Counted from the stretch's first letter, positions 45,291-54,937 are shown. The stretch: DNA of 64,000 nt from Nostoc sp. XA010 (GCF_020829625.1 NZ_JAIVFX010000012.1:1-64000), one strand, 5' to 3'. Notes: a model not told the origin generated them from the sequence alone. Numbers and translations: made by a program.

Positions 45291-46125
45291 TTGCAAGTAG
45301 CACTTATTTAAGTATTAAAGTTTCACACACTGTACAAATTAATGACTGTGTAGAGCAACTAAAATAAGTCGTCTCAGGCTTTTTCTAATCATCCTTGATT
45401 GAATATCAATCACTGAAAAACGTCGGTGAATTAAGCTTAAATGCCTGAAACTCATATTCCATACTTTAATTTTTCAATACGCAAGTATTGTTATCTTGAA
45501 AATAGGTAAAGGAATTTTCATACTCTCATTGTGACTATCGCCCGTAGGTATCTAGTTTAAAATAGAGAGCATTTAAATAACAGTCTAATAACCATCTGTA
45601 ATAACCATATATGAATATTTACCGAGATGTCCATACTTAAAACACATCTTTGTATACTCTTCATATTAGTTGCTGCAATTGTATAGATAAATACTTGTTT
45701 TGCGTATCTCTAACATTTTTCTAGTCAAGGATTTATTTGCAGAAAGCAACAGACAAAAAGTGGTTTGAATCAAGGCTTCCAAGGGAGAAAACTTATTAGA
45801 TGTTTGAAAGAATAGTAAAAAAATATAGAATTAATCGTGGCGATCGCTTAGGTTAGGCTACGCTTACCCAGTGAGCAAGATAAAGAAACTGTGTGGCAAT
45901 GTACTATATCTAAGTGATAACAGGTACATGTACATAAATGTAAAAATGGAGACATAGCCTAAATTAACTAGTAAAACTGATAAATGATCTGTACACATGC
46001 CGAAAGTTGAGGGATGTAGACACCTGTAGACATGCAAAGCGTGGCTTGCCGTAGCTAAGGCGGTTTAAGACAAAGTGAGCCAACACTATTTTCCATTAAC
46101 ATTCATTGCATTAATAAATTGAATG
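45291..46125. other. RTX2-RTX3 spacer, no gene
   Basis: Non-coding, AT-rich. It is partly similar to the other RTX upstream regions (CATCTTTGTATACTCTTCAT near 45647) and ends with a GGCGATCGCTTAGGTTAGGC-type repeat near 45840. No RNA gene recognised. Confidence 0.5.
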
Positions 46126-46151
46126 CAAGATGCTATCTTAAGCACCTGGCA
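46126..46151 (-). terminator. weak hairpin after RTX3
   Basis: GCAAGATGCT-ATCTTA-AGCACCTGGC, a decayed version of the hairpins after RTX1 and RTX2, 43 bases past the RTX3 stop. Confidence 0.45.
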
Positions 46152-46193
46152 TTCTCAAGATTTTTTGCTTATTAATGGAGCGCTAATTAAAAA

Positions 46194-48572
46194 TTAAACA
46201 ACCACAAAATTGCTTTCGGTGAGTGATAATCCAGCAGATAGTTGGGCAAATTGTACCTGAGTAAACCCAGACGCACTGCCATCAAGGTCAAAGAACAGTC
46301 CACCTGTAACATTGTCGTAAATAAATCGTTGAGCAGCAGTAGTTGCAGATGTGCCGATGGTAAACTGATTTGCCAAGACTGAAGGTGTTGCTAAGTTGTC
46401 ACCAAAACCAGCAGCTGATACCTGAATCAACTCATTAGTGGCGTTGAAGTCATAAAGTTTATCAATGCCCTCATTGTAACTCTTGAAAGTAAAGGTATCA
46501 GCACCATCCCCTCCAATTAGGATGTCATTACCGTTGCCACCCGTGATGATGTCATTACCAGAACCACCATTAAGAGTGTTATTACCTAATGCGCTGTATG
46601 CACTAAGAGTATCATTGCCATCGCCCCCTAAGAGCAAATTAGTGCCTGTTGAATAATCAACAATTAAGTTATCAGCACCAGTGCCACCGTTGAGGGTATT
46701 ATTTCCTGATGTTCTGTAATAGACTCCTTTGCCAGACTCGCCCTGTTTGTCATACTTATAGCCAGAGGCACTAAGGATATCATTGCCATCATCTCCAGAC
46801 AGCAGATTGTTGCCTGATGAATAGTCAATATTTAATGTATCGTCACCAGCGCCACCGTTGAGGGTATTCTTGCCAGAAGCGGCGAAGAATTCGTGCATCT
46901 CCAAGTAGCCGCCAGAACCGTCGTACAATTGGTAATCCTCTAAGGAACCAGAACCGGAGAGAGAATCATTGCCATCGCCACCATTGAGGAGGTTATTACC
47001 TGCTGAATAGTTAACACTCAAGTTATCATTACCAGCGCCACCATTAAGGGTATTATTGCCAGAAGCGGCGATGAATTCGGGGGGACTTAAGAAACCATTA
47101 TCATAATAAGAGCCAGAACCGGAGAGAGAATCATTGCCATCGTCACCATTGAGTAGGTTATCGCCTTTTGAATAGTCAACATTTAATGCATCATTACCAG
47201 CTCCACCGTTGAGAGTGTTATCGCCTAAAGAGCGAACAATGCCGACTCTGGGACTAACACCAGAGGCAGTAAGAAAATCATTGCCATCGCCACCATTAAG
47301 TAGGTTATCGCCTTGTGAAGCGTTAACATCCAAGCTATCGCTACCAACGCCTCCATCCAGTAAGTTATTGCCTGTTGAAGAGCCAGCAGTCAAGTAATCA
47401 TTACCAGCACCACCGTTAAGGGTGTTATTGCCTGAAGCACCAAGATTGTCACTACGAAAGTACTGGAAGCCAGAATCGGAGAGAGAATCATTGCCATCGC
47501 CTCCATTGAGCAGGTTATCGCCTGTTGAATAGTTAACATTCAATCTATCGTCACCAGCGCCACCGTTGAGGGTATTATTGCCAAAGACGCTCAATGCATT
47601 GCCGTCGGCGTAGTCGCTAGAGGCGTTAAGATAATCATTGCCATCGCCACCATCGAGCAGGTTATCGCCTGTTGAAAAGTTAATATTAAACGTATCGTCA
47701 CCAGCGCCACCGTTGAGGGTGTTATTGCCAGAGACATAATAAAGATTAGTAGTACTGTATGTTTCGCCAGAAGCATAAAGAAAATCATTGCCATCGCCAC
47801 CGGAGAGAAGATTATTATTGCCTTCTAAATACTTATAGTTAGCATCCAAGTTATTGCCAATACTACTAAGGATCTTATTCTCCGCACCAGCAAAGAGTGT
47901 ATCATTTCCTACACCACCAATGAGAGTATCATTGCCCGCGCCACCCCGCAATAAATCGTTGCCACTTTTGCCATCAATAAAGTCATCACCCCCCTGACCA
48001 TTTATGACATCATCTGAGTTGTCAAAGCCGCTAACATTATTGTTGAGGTCGTTAAGGAAGGTAACTGTGTTTTTATTGAAGATAGTGCTTTGGGTAGAGT
48101 TGGCATTGAAGACATCAAAGCTGTCACTAACACTAGTTTGCCCATCAAACTCTATATTGCCTAAGTCTACAGTGGCTCCTGTAGATTTGCTCAAGTTATC
48201 CAGGTTTTCCAGGGCAAAGTTTTGCAGGATGACTTTGGTATCATTAAAGTCGTCTTCAAAGGTGATTTCCAGATTGCTACCATTCTGGGTGAGCAGCAGA
48301 TTTTTAGCAGTGAAGCCTGCACCTTGAAATTTTAGGGTGTCCACTTCGGCAGTAACTGCTGCTGTTGGGTTTGTTCCTTTACCTACTCCACCGAAATCGG
48401 TGATAGTATCTATGCCAAGGTTGAGGTATATGTCGTTGCCGAAGTCGTAAACAAATTTATCTTTGCCGCCACCACCAGTTAGAGTATCGTTGCCTGCAAG
48501 ACCTTTAATCGTGTCTGCGCTGTTAGTACCCAGTAGGGTATCATTCTCGTTGGTTCCCATAATATCAGCCAT
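46194..48572 (-). CDS. RTX calcium-binding repeat protein 3
   Basis: 792 residues. The N-terminal conserved module (~35-195; TDFGGVGKGTNPTAAV, FDVFNANSTQSTIFNKN) and C-terminal domain (FDLDGSASGFTQVQFAQLSA, ESNFVVV) are nearly identical to RTX4. The RTX blocks in between share the SGSGSLEDYQLYDGSGGYLE / EFFAASGKNTLNGGAGDD segments. Compared with RTX4 it lacks about ten residues after GLAGND. It starts only 27 bases after the RTX4 stop, so the two form an operon with RTX4 first. Predicted secreted and Ca2+-binding; function unknown. Confidence 0.87.
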   Translation of the reverse strand: MADIMGTNENDTLLGTNSADTIKGLAGNDTLTGGGGKDKFVYDFGNDIYLNLGIDTITDFGGVGKGTNPTAAVTAEVDTLKFQGAGFTAKNLLLTQNGSNLEITFEDDFNDTKVILQNFALENLDNLSKSTGATVDLGNIEFDGQTSVSDSFDVFNANSTQSTIFNKNTVTFLNDLNNNVSGFDNSDDVINGQGGDDFIDGKSGNDLLRGGAGNDTLIGGVGNDTLFAGAENKILSSIGNNLDANYKYLEGNNNLLSGGDGNDFLYASGETYSTTNLYYVSGNNTLNGGAGDDTFNINFSTGDNLLDGGDGNDYLNASSDYADGNALSVFGNNTLNGGAGDDRLNVNYSTGDNLLNGGDGNDSLSDSGFQYFRSDNLGASGNNTLNGGAGNDYLTAGSSTGNNLLDGGVGSDSLDVNASQGDNLLNGGDGNDFLTASGVSPRVGIVRSLGDNTLNGGAGNDALNVDYSKGDNLLNGDDGNDSLSGSGSYYDNGFLSPPEFIAASGNNTLNGGAGNDNLSVNYSAGNNLLNGGDGNDSLSGSGSLEDYQLYDGSGGYLEMHEFFAASGKNTLNGGAGDDTLNIDYSSGNNLLSGDDGNDILSASGYKYDKQGESGKGVYYRTSGNNTLNGGTGADNLIVDYSTGTNLLLGGDGNDTLSAYSALGNNTLNGGSGNDIITGGNGNDILIGGDGADTFTFKSYNEGIDKLYDFNATNELIQVSAAGFGDNLATPSVLANQFTIGTSATTAAQRFIYDNVTGGLFFDLDGSASGFTQVQFAQLSAGLSLTESNFVVV

Positions 48573-48599
48573 AATTTTTACCTACCTAAATTAATTTTT

Positions 48600-50969
48600 T
48601 CAGGAACTAAACACAAAATTCTTTTCGGTGGGTGATAATCCAGCAGATAATTGGGCAAATTGTACCTGAGTAAATGCAGAGTTACTGCCATCTTGGTCAA
48701 AGAACAATGCACCTGTAACATTATCATAAATAAATCTTTGAGCAGCAGTGGTTGCAGATGTGCCGATGGTAAACTGACTTTGATTAAGTGAAGGTGTTGT
48801 TAAGTTGCCACCAAAACCAGCAGCCGATACCTGAATCAACTCATTAGTGGCGTTGAAGTCATAAAGTTTATCAATGCCCTCATTGTAACTATTGAAAGCA
48901 AAGGTATCAGTACCATCCCCTCCAATTAGGATGTCATTACCGTTGCCACCCGTGATGATGTCATTACCAGAACCACCATCAAGAGTGTTATTACCTAATG
49001 CGCTGTATGCACTAAGAGTATCATTGCCATCGCCCCCTAAGAGCAAATTAGTGCCTGTTGAATAATCAACAATTAAGTTATCAGCACCAGCGCCACCGTT
49101 GAGGGTGTTATTTCCTGATGCTCTGCGATAGACTCCTTTGCCTGACTCGCCCTGTTTGTCATACTTATAGCCAGAGGCACTAAGAGTATCATTGCCATCA
49201 TCTCCAGACAGCAGATTATTGCCTGATGAATAGTCAATATTTAATGTATCGTCACCAGTACCACCGTTGAGGGTATTCTTGCCAGAAGCGACGAAGAATT
49301 CGTGCACCACCTCCAAGTAGCCGCCAGAACCGTTGAACAATTCATAATCCTCTAAGGAACCAGAACCGGAGAGAGAATCATTGCCATCGCCACCATTGAG
49401 GAGGTTATTACCTGCTGAATAGTTAACATTTAATGTATCGTCACCAGCGCCACCATTAAGGGTATTCTTGCCAGAAGCGGCGACGAATCCTACGTAAACA
49501 TCATAATAAGAGCCAGAACCGGAGAGAGAATCATTGCCATCGCCACCATTGAGCAGGTTATCGCCTGGTGAAGAGTTAACATTCAATGTATCGTCACCAG
49601 CGCCACCGTTGAGGGTATTCTTGCCAGAAGCGGCGAAGAATCCTCCGAAGAATTCAAAGGAGCCAGAACCGGAAAGAGAATCATTGCCATCGTCACCATT
49701 GAGAAGGTTATCGCCTTCTGAATAGTCAATATTAAATATATCGTTACCAGCACCACCGTTGAGGGTGTTATCGCCTAAAGAGCGAGCAATGTCGTATCTA
49801 GTACCATAGCCAGAGGCGAATAGATAATCATTGCCATCGCCACCATTGAGTAGGTTATCGCCTGTTGAATTGTTAGTATTCAAGGTGTCATTACCAACGC
49901 CTCCATTGAGTAAGTTATTGCCTGTTGAATTGTCAGCAGTTAAGTAATCATTACCAGTACCACCGTTGAGGGTGTTATTGCCAGAGGGAGCAATGTAATA
50001 GCCATACAGCAAGCCAGAGGCTGTAAGAGTATCATTGCCATCGCCACCATTGAGCAGGTTATCGCCTGTTGAATGGTTAACATTCAAGTTATCCGCACCA
50101 GCGCCACCGTTGAGGGTATTATTGCCTGAACTGCTAATGCCTGAACTGCTAATGCCTGAACCGCCCCTGAAATAGTTGTATTCGTCGCCAGAAGCAAAGA
50201 GAAAATCATTGCCATCGCCACCATTGAGCAGGTTATCGCCTGTTGAATAGTTAATATTTAATGTATCGTCACCAGTACCACCGTCAAGGGTATCATTGCC
50301 CGCGCCACCCCGCAGTAAATCGTTGCCACTTTTGCCATCAATGATGTCATCACCCCCCTGACCATTTATGACATCATCTGAGTTGTCAAAGCCGCTAACA
50401 TTATTGTCGAGGTCGTTAAGGAAGGTAACTGTGTTTTTATTGAAGATAGTGCTTTGGGTAGAGTTGGCATTGAAGACATCAAAGCTGTCACTAACACTAG
50501 TTTGCCCATCAAACTCTATATTGCCTAAGTCTACAGTGGCTCCTGTAGATTTGCTCAAGTTATCTAGGTTTTCTAGGGCAAAGTTTTGCAGGATGACTTT
50601 GGTAATATTAAAGTCGTTTTCAAAGGTGATTTCCAAATTGCTACCATTCTGGGTGAGCAGCAGATTTTCAGGAGTGAAGGGAGCACCTTGAAATTTTAGG
50701 GTGTCCACTTCGGCAGTAACTGCTGCTGTTGGGTTTGTTCCTTTACCTACGCCACCGAAATTGGTGATGGTATCTATGCCGAGGTTGATGTTTGAGTATA
50801 TGTCGTTGCCGAAGTCGTAAACAAATCTATCTTTGCCGCCACCACCAATCAGGGTGTCGTTGCCCTCTTTAGCTGTAATGCTATCGTTGCCTGCAAGACC
50901 CTTAACCGTGTCTGCGCTGTTAGTACCCAGTAGGGTATCATTCCCGTTGGTTCCAATAATATCTGCCAT
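48600..50969 (-). CDS. RTX calcium-binding repeat protein 4
   Basis: 789 residues. Module and repeats as in RTX3. The C-terminus ends TEKNFVFSS instead of ENNFVVV/I. The last residues and the TGA come from DNA that in the sister genes belongs to the upstream leader (CTGAAAAAAT), showing that a deletion fused this gene's 3' end to the RTX3 leader. The loss is only the last two or three residues, so export may still work. It has its own upstream element and no spacer terminator before RTX3. Confidence 0.87.
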   Translation of the reverse strand: MADIIGTNGNDTLLGTNSADTVKGLAGNDSITAKEGNDTLIGGGGKDRFVYDFGNDIYSNINLGIDTITNFGGVGKGTNPTAAVTAEVDTLKFQGAPFTPENLLLTQNGSNLEITFENDFNITKVILQNFALENLDNLSKSTGATVDLGNIEFDGQTSVSDSFDVFNANSTQSTIFNKNTVTFLNDLDNNVSGFDNSDDVINGQGGDDIIDGKSGNDLLRGGAGNDTLDGGTGDDTLNINYSTGDNLLNGGDGNDFLFASGDEYNYFRGGSGISSSGISSSGNNTLNGGAGADNLNVNHSTGDNLLNGGDGNDTLTASGLLYGYYIAPSGNNTLNGGTGNDYLTADNSTGNNLLNGGVGNDTLNTNNSTGDNLLNGGDGNDYLFASGYGTRYDIARSLGDNTLNGGAGNDIFNIDYSEGDNLLNGDDGNDSLSGSGSFEFFGGFFAASGKNTLNGGAGDDTLNVNSSPGDNLLNGGDGNDSLSGSGSYYDVYVGFVAASGKNTLNGGAGDDTLNVNYSAGNNLLNGGDGNDSLSGSGSLEDYELFNGSGGYLEVVHEFFVASGKNTLNGGTGDDTLNIDYSSGNNLLSGDDGNDTLSASGYKYDKQGESGKGVYRRASGNNTLNGGAGADNLIVDYSTGTNLLLGGDGNDTLSAYSALGNNTLDGGSGNDIITGGNGNDILIGGDGTDTFAFNSYNEGIDKLYDFNATNELIQVSAAGFGGNLTTPSLNQSQFTIGTSATTAAQRFIYDNVTGALFFDQDGSNSAFTQVQFAQLSAGLSPTEKNFVFSS

Positions 50970-51130
50970 GATTTTTACCTAATTAAATCGATTTTTTCAG
51001 TAATTTCAGTTCTCAATCTTGAATTTAGTGCTGTTTTTGGGCATAAAATTTCATCGAAATTTGACCTTTTCGGCATACTTGACACGCCACCCTTGAAGAA
51101 ACAGTAATATTTCTTGAAGATTTACTTTAT
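50970..51130 (-). promoter_or_regulatory. conserved leader/promoter element upstream of RTX4
   Basis: AGGTAAAAATC before the ATG, a hairpin CGAAA...TTTCG at 51055-51072 (86-103 bases upstream), AGTATGCCGAAAAGG in minus reading, and AACAGTAATATTTCTTGAAG (plus reading). Best match to the RTX1 copy. It probably drives the RTX4-RTX3 operon. Confidence 0.6.
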
Positions 51131-51510
51131 GAAAAGTCTTGTACATAATCAGCTATTCTCCGCAGCTGTCTAGATTGAAAATAGAGAACATCTGAATAAG
51201 AATAGGTAGCCTCAAAATAATTACATAGTCAATATTTTACTTAGATGTCTACACTTAAATAAATGTCTTTGTATACTCTTCACATTATTTGCTAATAAAT
51301 GTATATAGAGATACTAAACTTTGTCTCTTCTTCATATTGTTTTAGTTTCTAGGCAATAATTTTCAGAAAGTAGTAGGCAAATATTTAAATGAGTGATACA
51401 AAATACATATTTAAATAGTGCGATCGCTACGATTATTCCTAGCCTACGCCTAGCAATATCTTATATCTGTGCAAAAATAATTATAGGTTACTAAAATTAC
51501 AAACGCATAG
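51131..51510. other. intergenic region, divergent RTX4 / JAMM peptidase genes
   Basis: Non-coding. The stretch 51240-51400 is a diverged copy of the DNA upstream of RTX1 (TTCATATTGTTTTAGTTTCT at 51331). The JAMM gene promoter must lie in the last 100 bases. Confidence 0.5.
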
Positions 51511-51969
51511 ATGATCCGACTTAGCCAAGAACACTTGCAAACTATCCGCACCCATGCAGAAAGCACCTATCCAGATGAGTGCTGTGGTATGGTTTTGGGC
51601 TATCAGGCTAATGGGGGTAAAATTGTGGTAGAAGTCATACCAACAGAAAATGCCTGGAATACAGAAGCCGCAGCTGAGTTTGTAGGGGAATACACAGCAG
51701 ATAGTAAAAGACGGCAATACACGATCGCACCCGAAGTTATGTTAAAAACACAAAGGGAAGCACGTAATAAATCGCTCAACATTATTGGCATTTTTCACTC
51801 CCACCCAGATCATCCTGCTATCCCTTCAGAATGCGATCGCCTATATGCTTGGCAAGGATACTCGTATATAATAGTTTCCGTTCAAAAGGGCAAAGCTGGA
51901 GAACTCTTAAGCTGGAGCCTTGATGATACTCATTATTTCCAAGCAGAGGCTATTGAAAATATAATTTAA
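51511..51969 (+). CDS. M67 family (JAMM/Mov34) metallopeptidase
   Basis: A 152-residue single JAB/MPN domain with the complete zinc motif: Glu23, His96-Ser-His98, Ser106, Asp109 (FHSHPDHPAIPSECD). Cyanobacterial stand-alone JAMM proteins are thought to release sulfur carrier or ubiquitin-like (ThiS/MoaD-like) proteins from C-terminal fusions. No such carrier gene lies beside it, so the substrate is open. Cytosolic, monocistronic. ATG MIRLSQEHLQ. Confidence 0.85.
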   Translation: MIRLSQEHLQTIRTHAESTYPDECCGMVLGYQANGGKIVVEVIPTENAWNTEAAAEFVGEYTADSKRRQYTIAPEVMLKTQREARNKSLNIIGIFHSHPDHPAIPSECDRLYAWQGYSYIIVSVQKGKAGELLSWSLDDTHYFQAEAIENII

Positions 51970-52171
51970 CAGCTTAATTTCAGGCGTTGCTGAATTGAAG
52001 TATGAAATGAAATTCTAAAATAGAAATTAGTCGGGGAATTAAGCTTTATCTTAAAATAGCGATCGCTATTTGATTAAAACATTTAAATATTAACGTTTTG
52101 TACTCATAATGTAATCTAAGAGGTTGTTTGAAAAGTCCTCTTCTCGGTAACAAAAAGTTTTAGATCCCCCT

Positions 52172-52196
52172 AAGTCCCCCTTAAAAAGGGGGACTT
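52172..52196. repeat. hairpin AAGTCCCCCTT-AAA-AAGGGGGACTT
   Basis: A perfect 11-bp stem, 18 bases past the stop of the minus-strand hypothetical gene. It is of the CCCCCTT/AAGGGGG kind common in Nostoc spacers and also found inside the MITE-like element at 56378-56536. It may act as a terminator, though no T-run follows. Confidence 0.55.
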
Positions 52197-52214
52197 TAAT
52201 TCCAGTGTATTAAA

Positions 52215-52613
52215 CTATGATGCAGTTTTAGCATTCTCATTAGATGCTTCTTTAGAAGTCGTCTTTAAACGTGTTGCTGTGCTTTTGCGGATGCGATCGC
52301 TTTTACGAACCCCACCCGCCATTTCATATTCACGGCTATCTTTGCCGTATTTAAAAGCAACCCCAATGAGCATTTTCTCAGTTAGATCGCTTAAAGTTCT
52401 ATCCAATTCGTCCATCTCAGTTTTAGAAGAGTCAATCACGGCTAGAGCAGTATTATAAGCATTTATCTTGGTACGGTATTGCTCAACTAGTTGTGTCATG
52501 CTTTCCATGTTGCGCCCATCGCCAAAATCCATAGTAGGATCGATGGCTTTAAGTCCCGCCGTTCTGAATTCAGCTTTTTCGAGAACGCGGTATGTACGTT
52601 TTTGACGAGACAT
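52215..52613 (-). CDS. hypothetical helical protein
   Basis: 132 residues from MSRQKRTYRVLEKAEF; AAGGA lies eight bases upstream, which is why the 14-residue-longer start at 52655 is rejected. The middle (~45-90; VEQYRTKINAYNTALAVIDS, MDELDRTLSDLTEKML) is predicted helical, possibly a coiled coil. The C-terminus is basic (RKSDRIRKSTATRLKTTSKE) and could bind nucleic acid. I do not recognise a named family. No signal or membrane segment. Confidence 0.65.
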   Translation of the reverse strand: MSRQKRTYRVLEKAEFRTAGLKAIDPTMDFGDGRNMESMTQLVEQYRTKINAYNTALAVIDSSKTEMDELDRTLSDLTEKMLIGVAFKYGKDSREYEMAGGVRKSDRIRKSTATRLKTTSKEASNENAKTAS

Positions 52614-52735
52614 AAATATATCCTTTTTATCTGCTTTAGAGCTAGTTTGCCTCACTAAAGCTGGATCTTAGTTCAGTAAAACCCTCAGAGATTAGTATCT
52701 AATATGACTATTAATTCAGTATTTAGCGCAAAAAT

Positions 52736-52895
52736 CATGAGTTTGTGAATGAAACTCGTGATTTTGTGAGTGAAACTCGTGAGTTTGTGAATGAAACTCG
52801 TGATTTTGTGAATGAAAACCGTGATTTTGTGAATGAAACTCATGATTTTGTTAATGAAAACCATGATTTTATTAATGAAAACCATGATTTTTTTT
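52736..52895. repeat. 21-bp tandem array, seven units plus a partial
   Basis: Units of the form CRTGATTTTGTGAATGAAA(A/C)(C/T). The stop codon of the minus-strand TPR gene (52840-52842) lies at a unit boundary inside the array, so about two and a half units encode that protein's C-terminus (SWFSLIKSWFSLTKS). The array is open in other frames too (NETRDFV heptads on plus; FINKI-type heptads on minus). It is unrelated in sequence to the array at 20116-20367 but has the same unit length and position relative to a TPR gene. Confidence 0.95.
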
Positions 52896-54798
52896 GTTGG
52901 ATTCTTTGGAGTTTGGCTGTCGCATCTTCTACAAAGATTTGATAGGGAATCTCTCTAGCAAGATTAATAGCGCGATTGAGCGCATCTATAGCCTCTTTTT
53001 GCCGTCCCAGTTTTAAGAGAATTTCAGATGTGAAGTAAATCAAATTACGACTTTGGCTATACTTAGTACCAATTTGGGTATACAGTTCTAACGCTGCCTG
53101 ACAATACTCTAAACCCAAAGTTAAATTTTTTTGCAAGATGCCGATTGCTTGTAAAGTATTAGCTTCACCCAAGTGATCGCCTATGTCGCGGTAGAATGCT
53201 AATGCTGCTTCGTAGCGCTCTAAGGTTTCGCTGCGTCGGTCTAGGAACTGCAAGACATCGCCAATTGCTATTAATGTATTAGCTTCACCCAAGCGAGCGC
53301 CTATGTCGCGGTAGAATGCCAATGCTGCTTCGTAGCGCTCTAAGGCTTCGCTGCTGCGTTTGAGGAACTGCAAGACATCGCCGATTGCTCTTAATGTATT
53401 AGCTTCACCCAAGCGATCGCCTATGTCGCGGTAGAATGCCAATGCTGCTTCGTAGCGCTCTAAGGTTTCCCTGCGTCGGTCTAGGAACTGCAAGACATCG
53501 CCGATTGCCTTTAATGTATTAGCTTCACCCAAGCGATCGCCTATGTCGCGGTAGAATGCCAATGCTGCTTCGTAGCGCTCTAAGGCTTCGCTGCTGCGTT
53601 TGAGGAACTGCAAGACATCGCCGATTGCTATCAATGTATTAGCTTCACTCAAGCGAGCGCCTATGTCGCGGTAGAATGCCAATGCTGCTTCGTAGCGCTC
53701 TAAGGCTTCGCTGCTGCGTTTGAGGAACTGCAAGACATCGCCAATTGCTATTAATGTATTAGCTTCACCCAAGCGAGCGCCTATGTTGCGGTAGAATGCC
53801 AATGCTGCTTCGTACCGCTCTAAAGCTTCGCTGCGTCGGTCTAAGAACTGCAAGACATCGCCCATTGCTATTAATGTATTAGCTTCACCCAAGCGAGCGC
53901 CTATGTTGCGGTAGAATGCCAATGCTGCTTCGTACCGCTCTAAAGCTTCGCTGCGTCGGTCTAAGAACTGCAAGACATCGCCCATTGCCTTTAATGTATT
54001 AGCTTCACCCAAGCGAGCGCCTACGCCTATGTCGCGGTAGAATGCCAACGCTGCTTCGTAGCGCTCTAAGGCTTCGCTGCGTCGGTCTAGGAACTGCAAG
54101 ACATCGCCAATTGCCTTTAATGTATTAGCTTCACCCAAGCGATCGCCTATGTCGCGGTAGAATGCCAATGCTGCTTCGTAGCGCTCTAAGGCTTCGGGTG
54201 CTCTATAAACTCGAAATTGTGCTTTACCTGCCCAATAATAAACTTCTGCTTTAGCTGGAGTTGCCACTTGCTCTGCTGCAACCTGTTCTAATAATGCTGT
54301 TATCAGCGATTCTAGTTCGGCAACACGAAAATTATTATCCCAGTTTTGTGCTAAATCCCCAAGCTCACTGCCTTCCCACTCCCGGTCAACTACAATTAAG
54401 TGATACAGCCATTCAATTTGAGTTTCTGGCTGTTCATTGGCGCTGCCAAAATACTCAACTGCTCGTTGCGACAACGTGATAAACTCATCACGACGTTCTT
54501 GCCGCAGATGTTTTAACATCAGATTTCGCGTCAAATCATGAACATTATGCCCTCTATCAGGAAACTCTTCCACAAAAGGTAAAGCTTGCAATTCTGTATA
54601 AAGCTGAGATGATTGGGTTTGCAATTCTGGGCGCAGTGCTGCCAAAATCTCTGCATTAAACCAGTGTGGCACTACCGCCGCCCATACAGCCGCAGCTAAC
54701 TCAGGCGAAAGCGTCGAAAGTAAACTTTCCGTGACAATCCAAGAGCGTTCCTCATCTGTTTGTGCCTTTGCGAGCTTCTGCAATAACTCACTATTCAT
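52840..54798 (-). CDS. TPR repeat protein (C-terminal half of a STAND-type sensor)
   Basis: 652 residues. Residues ~1-190 are helical and match the region that joins the NTPase to the TPRs in cyanobacterial STAND proteins (SPELAAAVWAAVVPHWFNAE; HNVHDLTRNLMLKHLRQE; a winged-helix-like segment). Then come eleven TPR-like units; eight consecutive ones are almost identical 40-mers (AIGDVLQFLDRRSEALERYE, AALAFYRDIGDRLGEANTL), 120 bp each in DNA. The last ~15 residues come from the 21-bp array. No NTPase domain is present; a broken one lies upstream. It probably binds protein ligands. Confidence 0.8.
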   Translation of the reverse strand: MNSELLQKLAKAQTDEERSWIVTESLLSTLSPELAAAVWAAVVPHWFNAEILAALRPELQTQSSQLYTELQALPFVEEFPDRGHNVHDLTRNLMLKHLRQERRDEFITLSQRAVEYFGSANEQPETQIEWLYHLIVVDREWEGSELGDLAQNWDNNFRVAELESLITALLEQVAAEQVATPAKAEVYYWAGKAQFRVYRAPEALERYEAALAFYRDIGDRLGEANTLKAIGDVLQFLDRRSEALERYEAALAFYRDIGVGARLGEANTLKAMGDVLQFLDRRSEALERYEAALAFYRNIGARLGEANTLIAMGDVLQFLDRRSEALERYEAALAFYRNIGARLGEANTLIAIGDVLQFLKRSSEALERYEAALAFYRDIGARLSEANTLIAIGDVLQFLKRSSEALERYEAALAFYRDIGDRLGEANTLKAIGDVLQFLDRRRETLERYEAALAFYRDIGDRLGEANTLRAIGDVLQFLKRSSEALERYEAALAFYRDIGARLGEANTLIAIGDVLQFLDRRSETLERYEAALAFYRDIGDHLGEANTLQAIGILQKNLTLGLEYCQAALELYTQIGTKYSQSRNLIYFTSEILLKLGRQKEAIDALNRAINLAREIPYQIFVEDATAKLQRIQQKKSWFSLIKSWFSLTKS

Positions 54799-54937
54799 TG
54801 CTGTTTGCTCTTTAGGGCTTGTAAGGTCTTATCAATTTCCTGAGGTTGTCTTTTGAGTATTAACATCGCTATGTTTACCTCATCTCAATTGAAAGGCAGT
54901 TTTTTGTTTTGGCTGTAATCATACCACGCCTCTTTAT

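Noticed and set aside
52685..52942. Heptad-repeat frames (NETRDFV on plus, FINKI/FIHKI on minus) over the second array
   Set aside because: Same reason; only the minus-strand frame continuous with the TPR protein is supported as coding.
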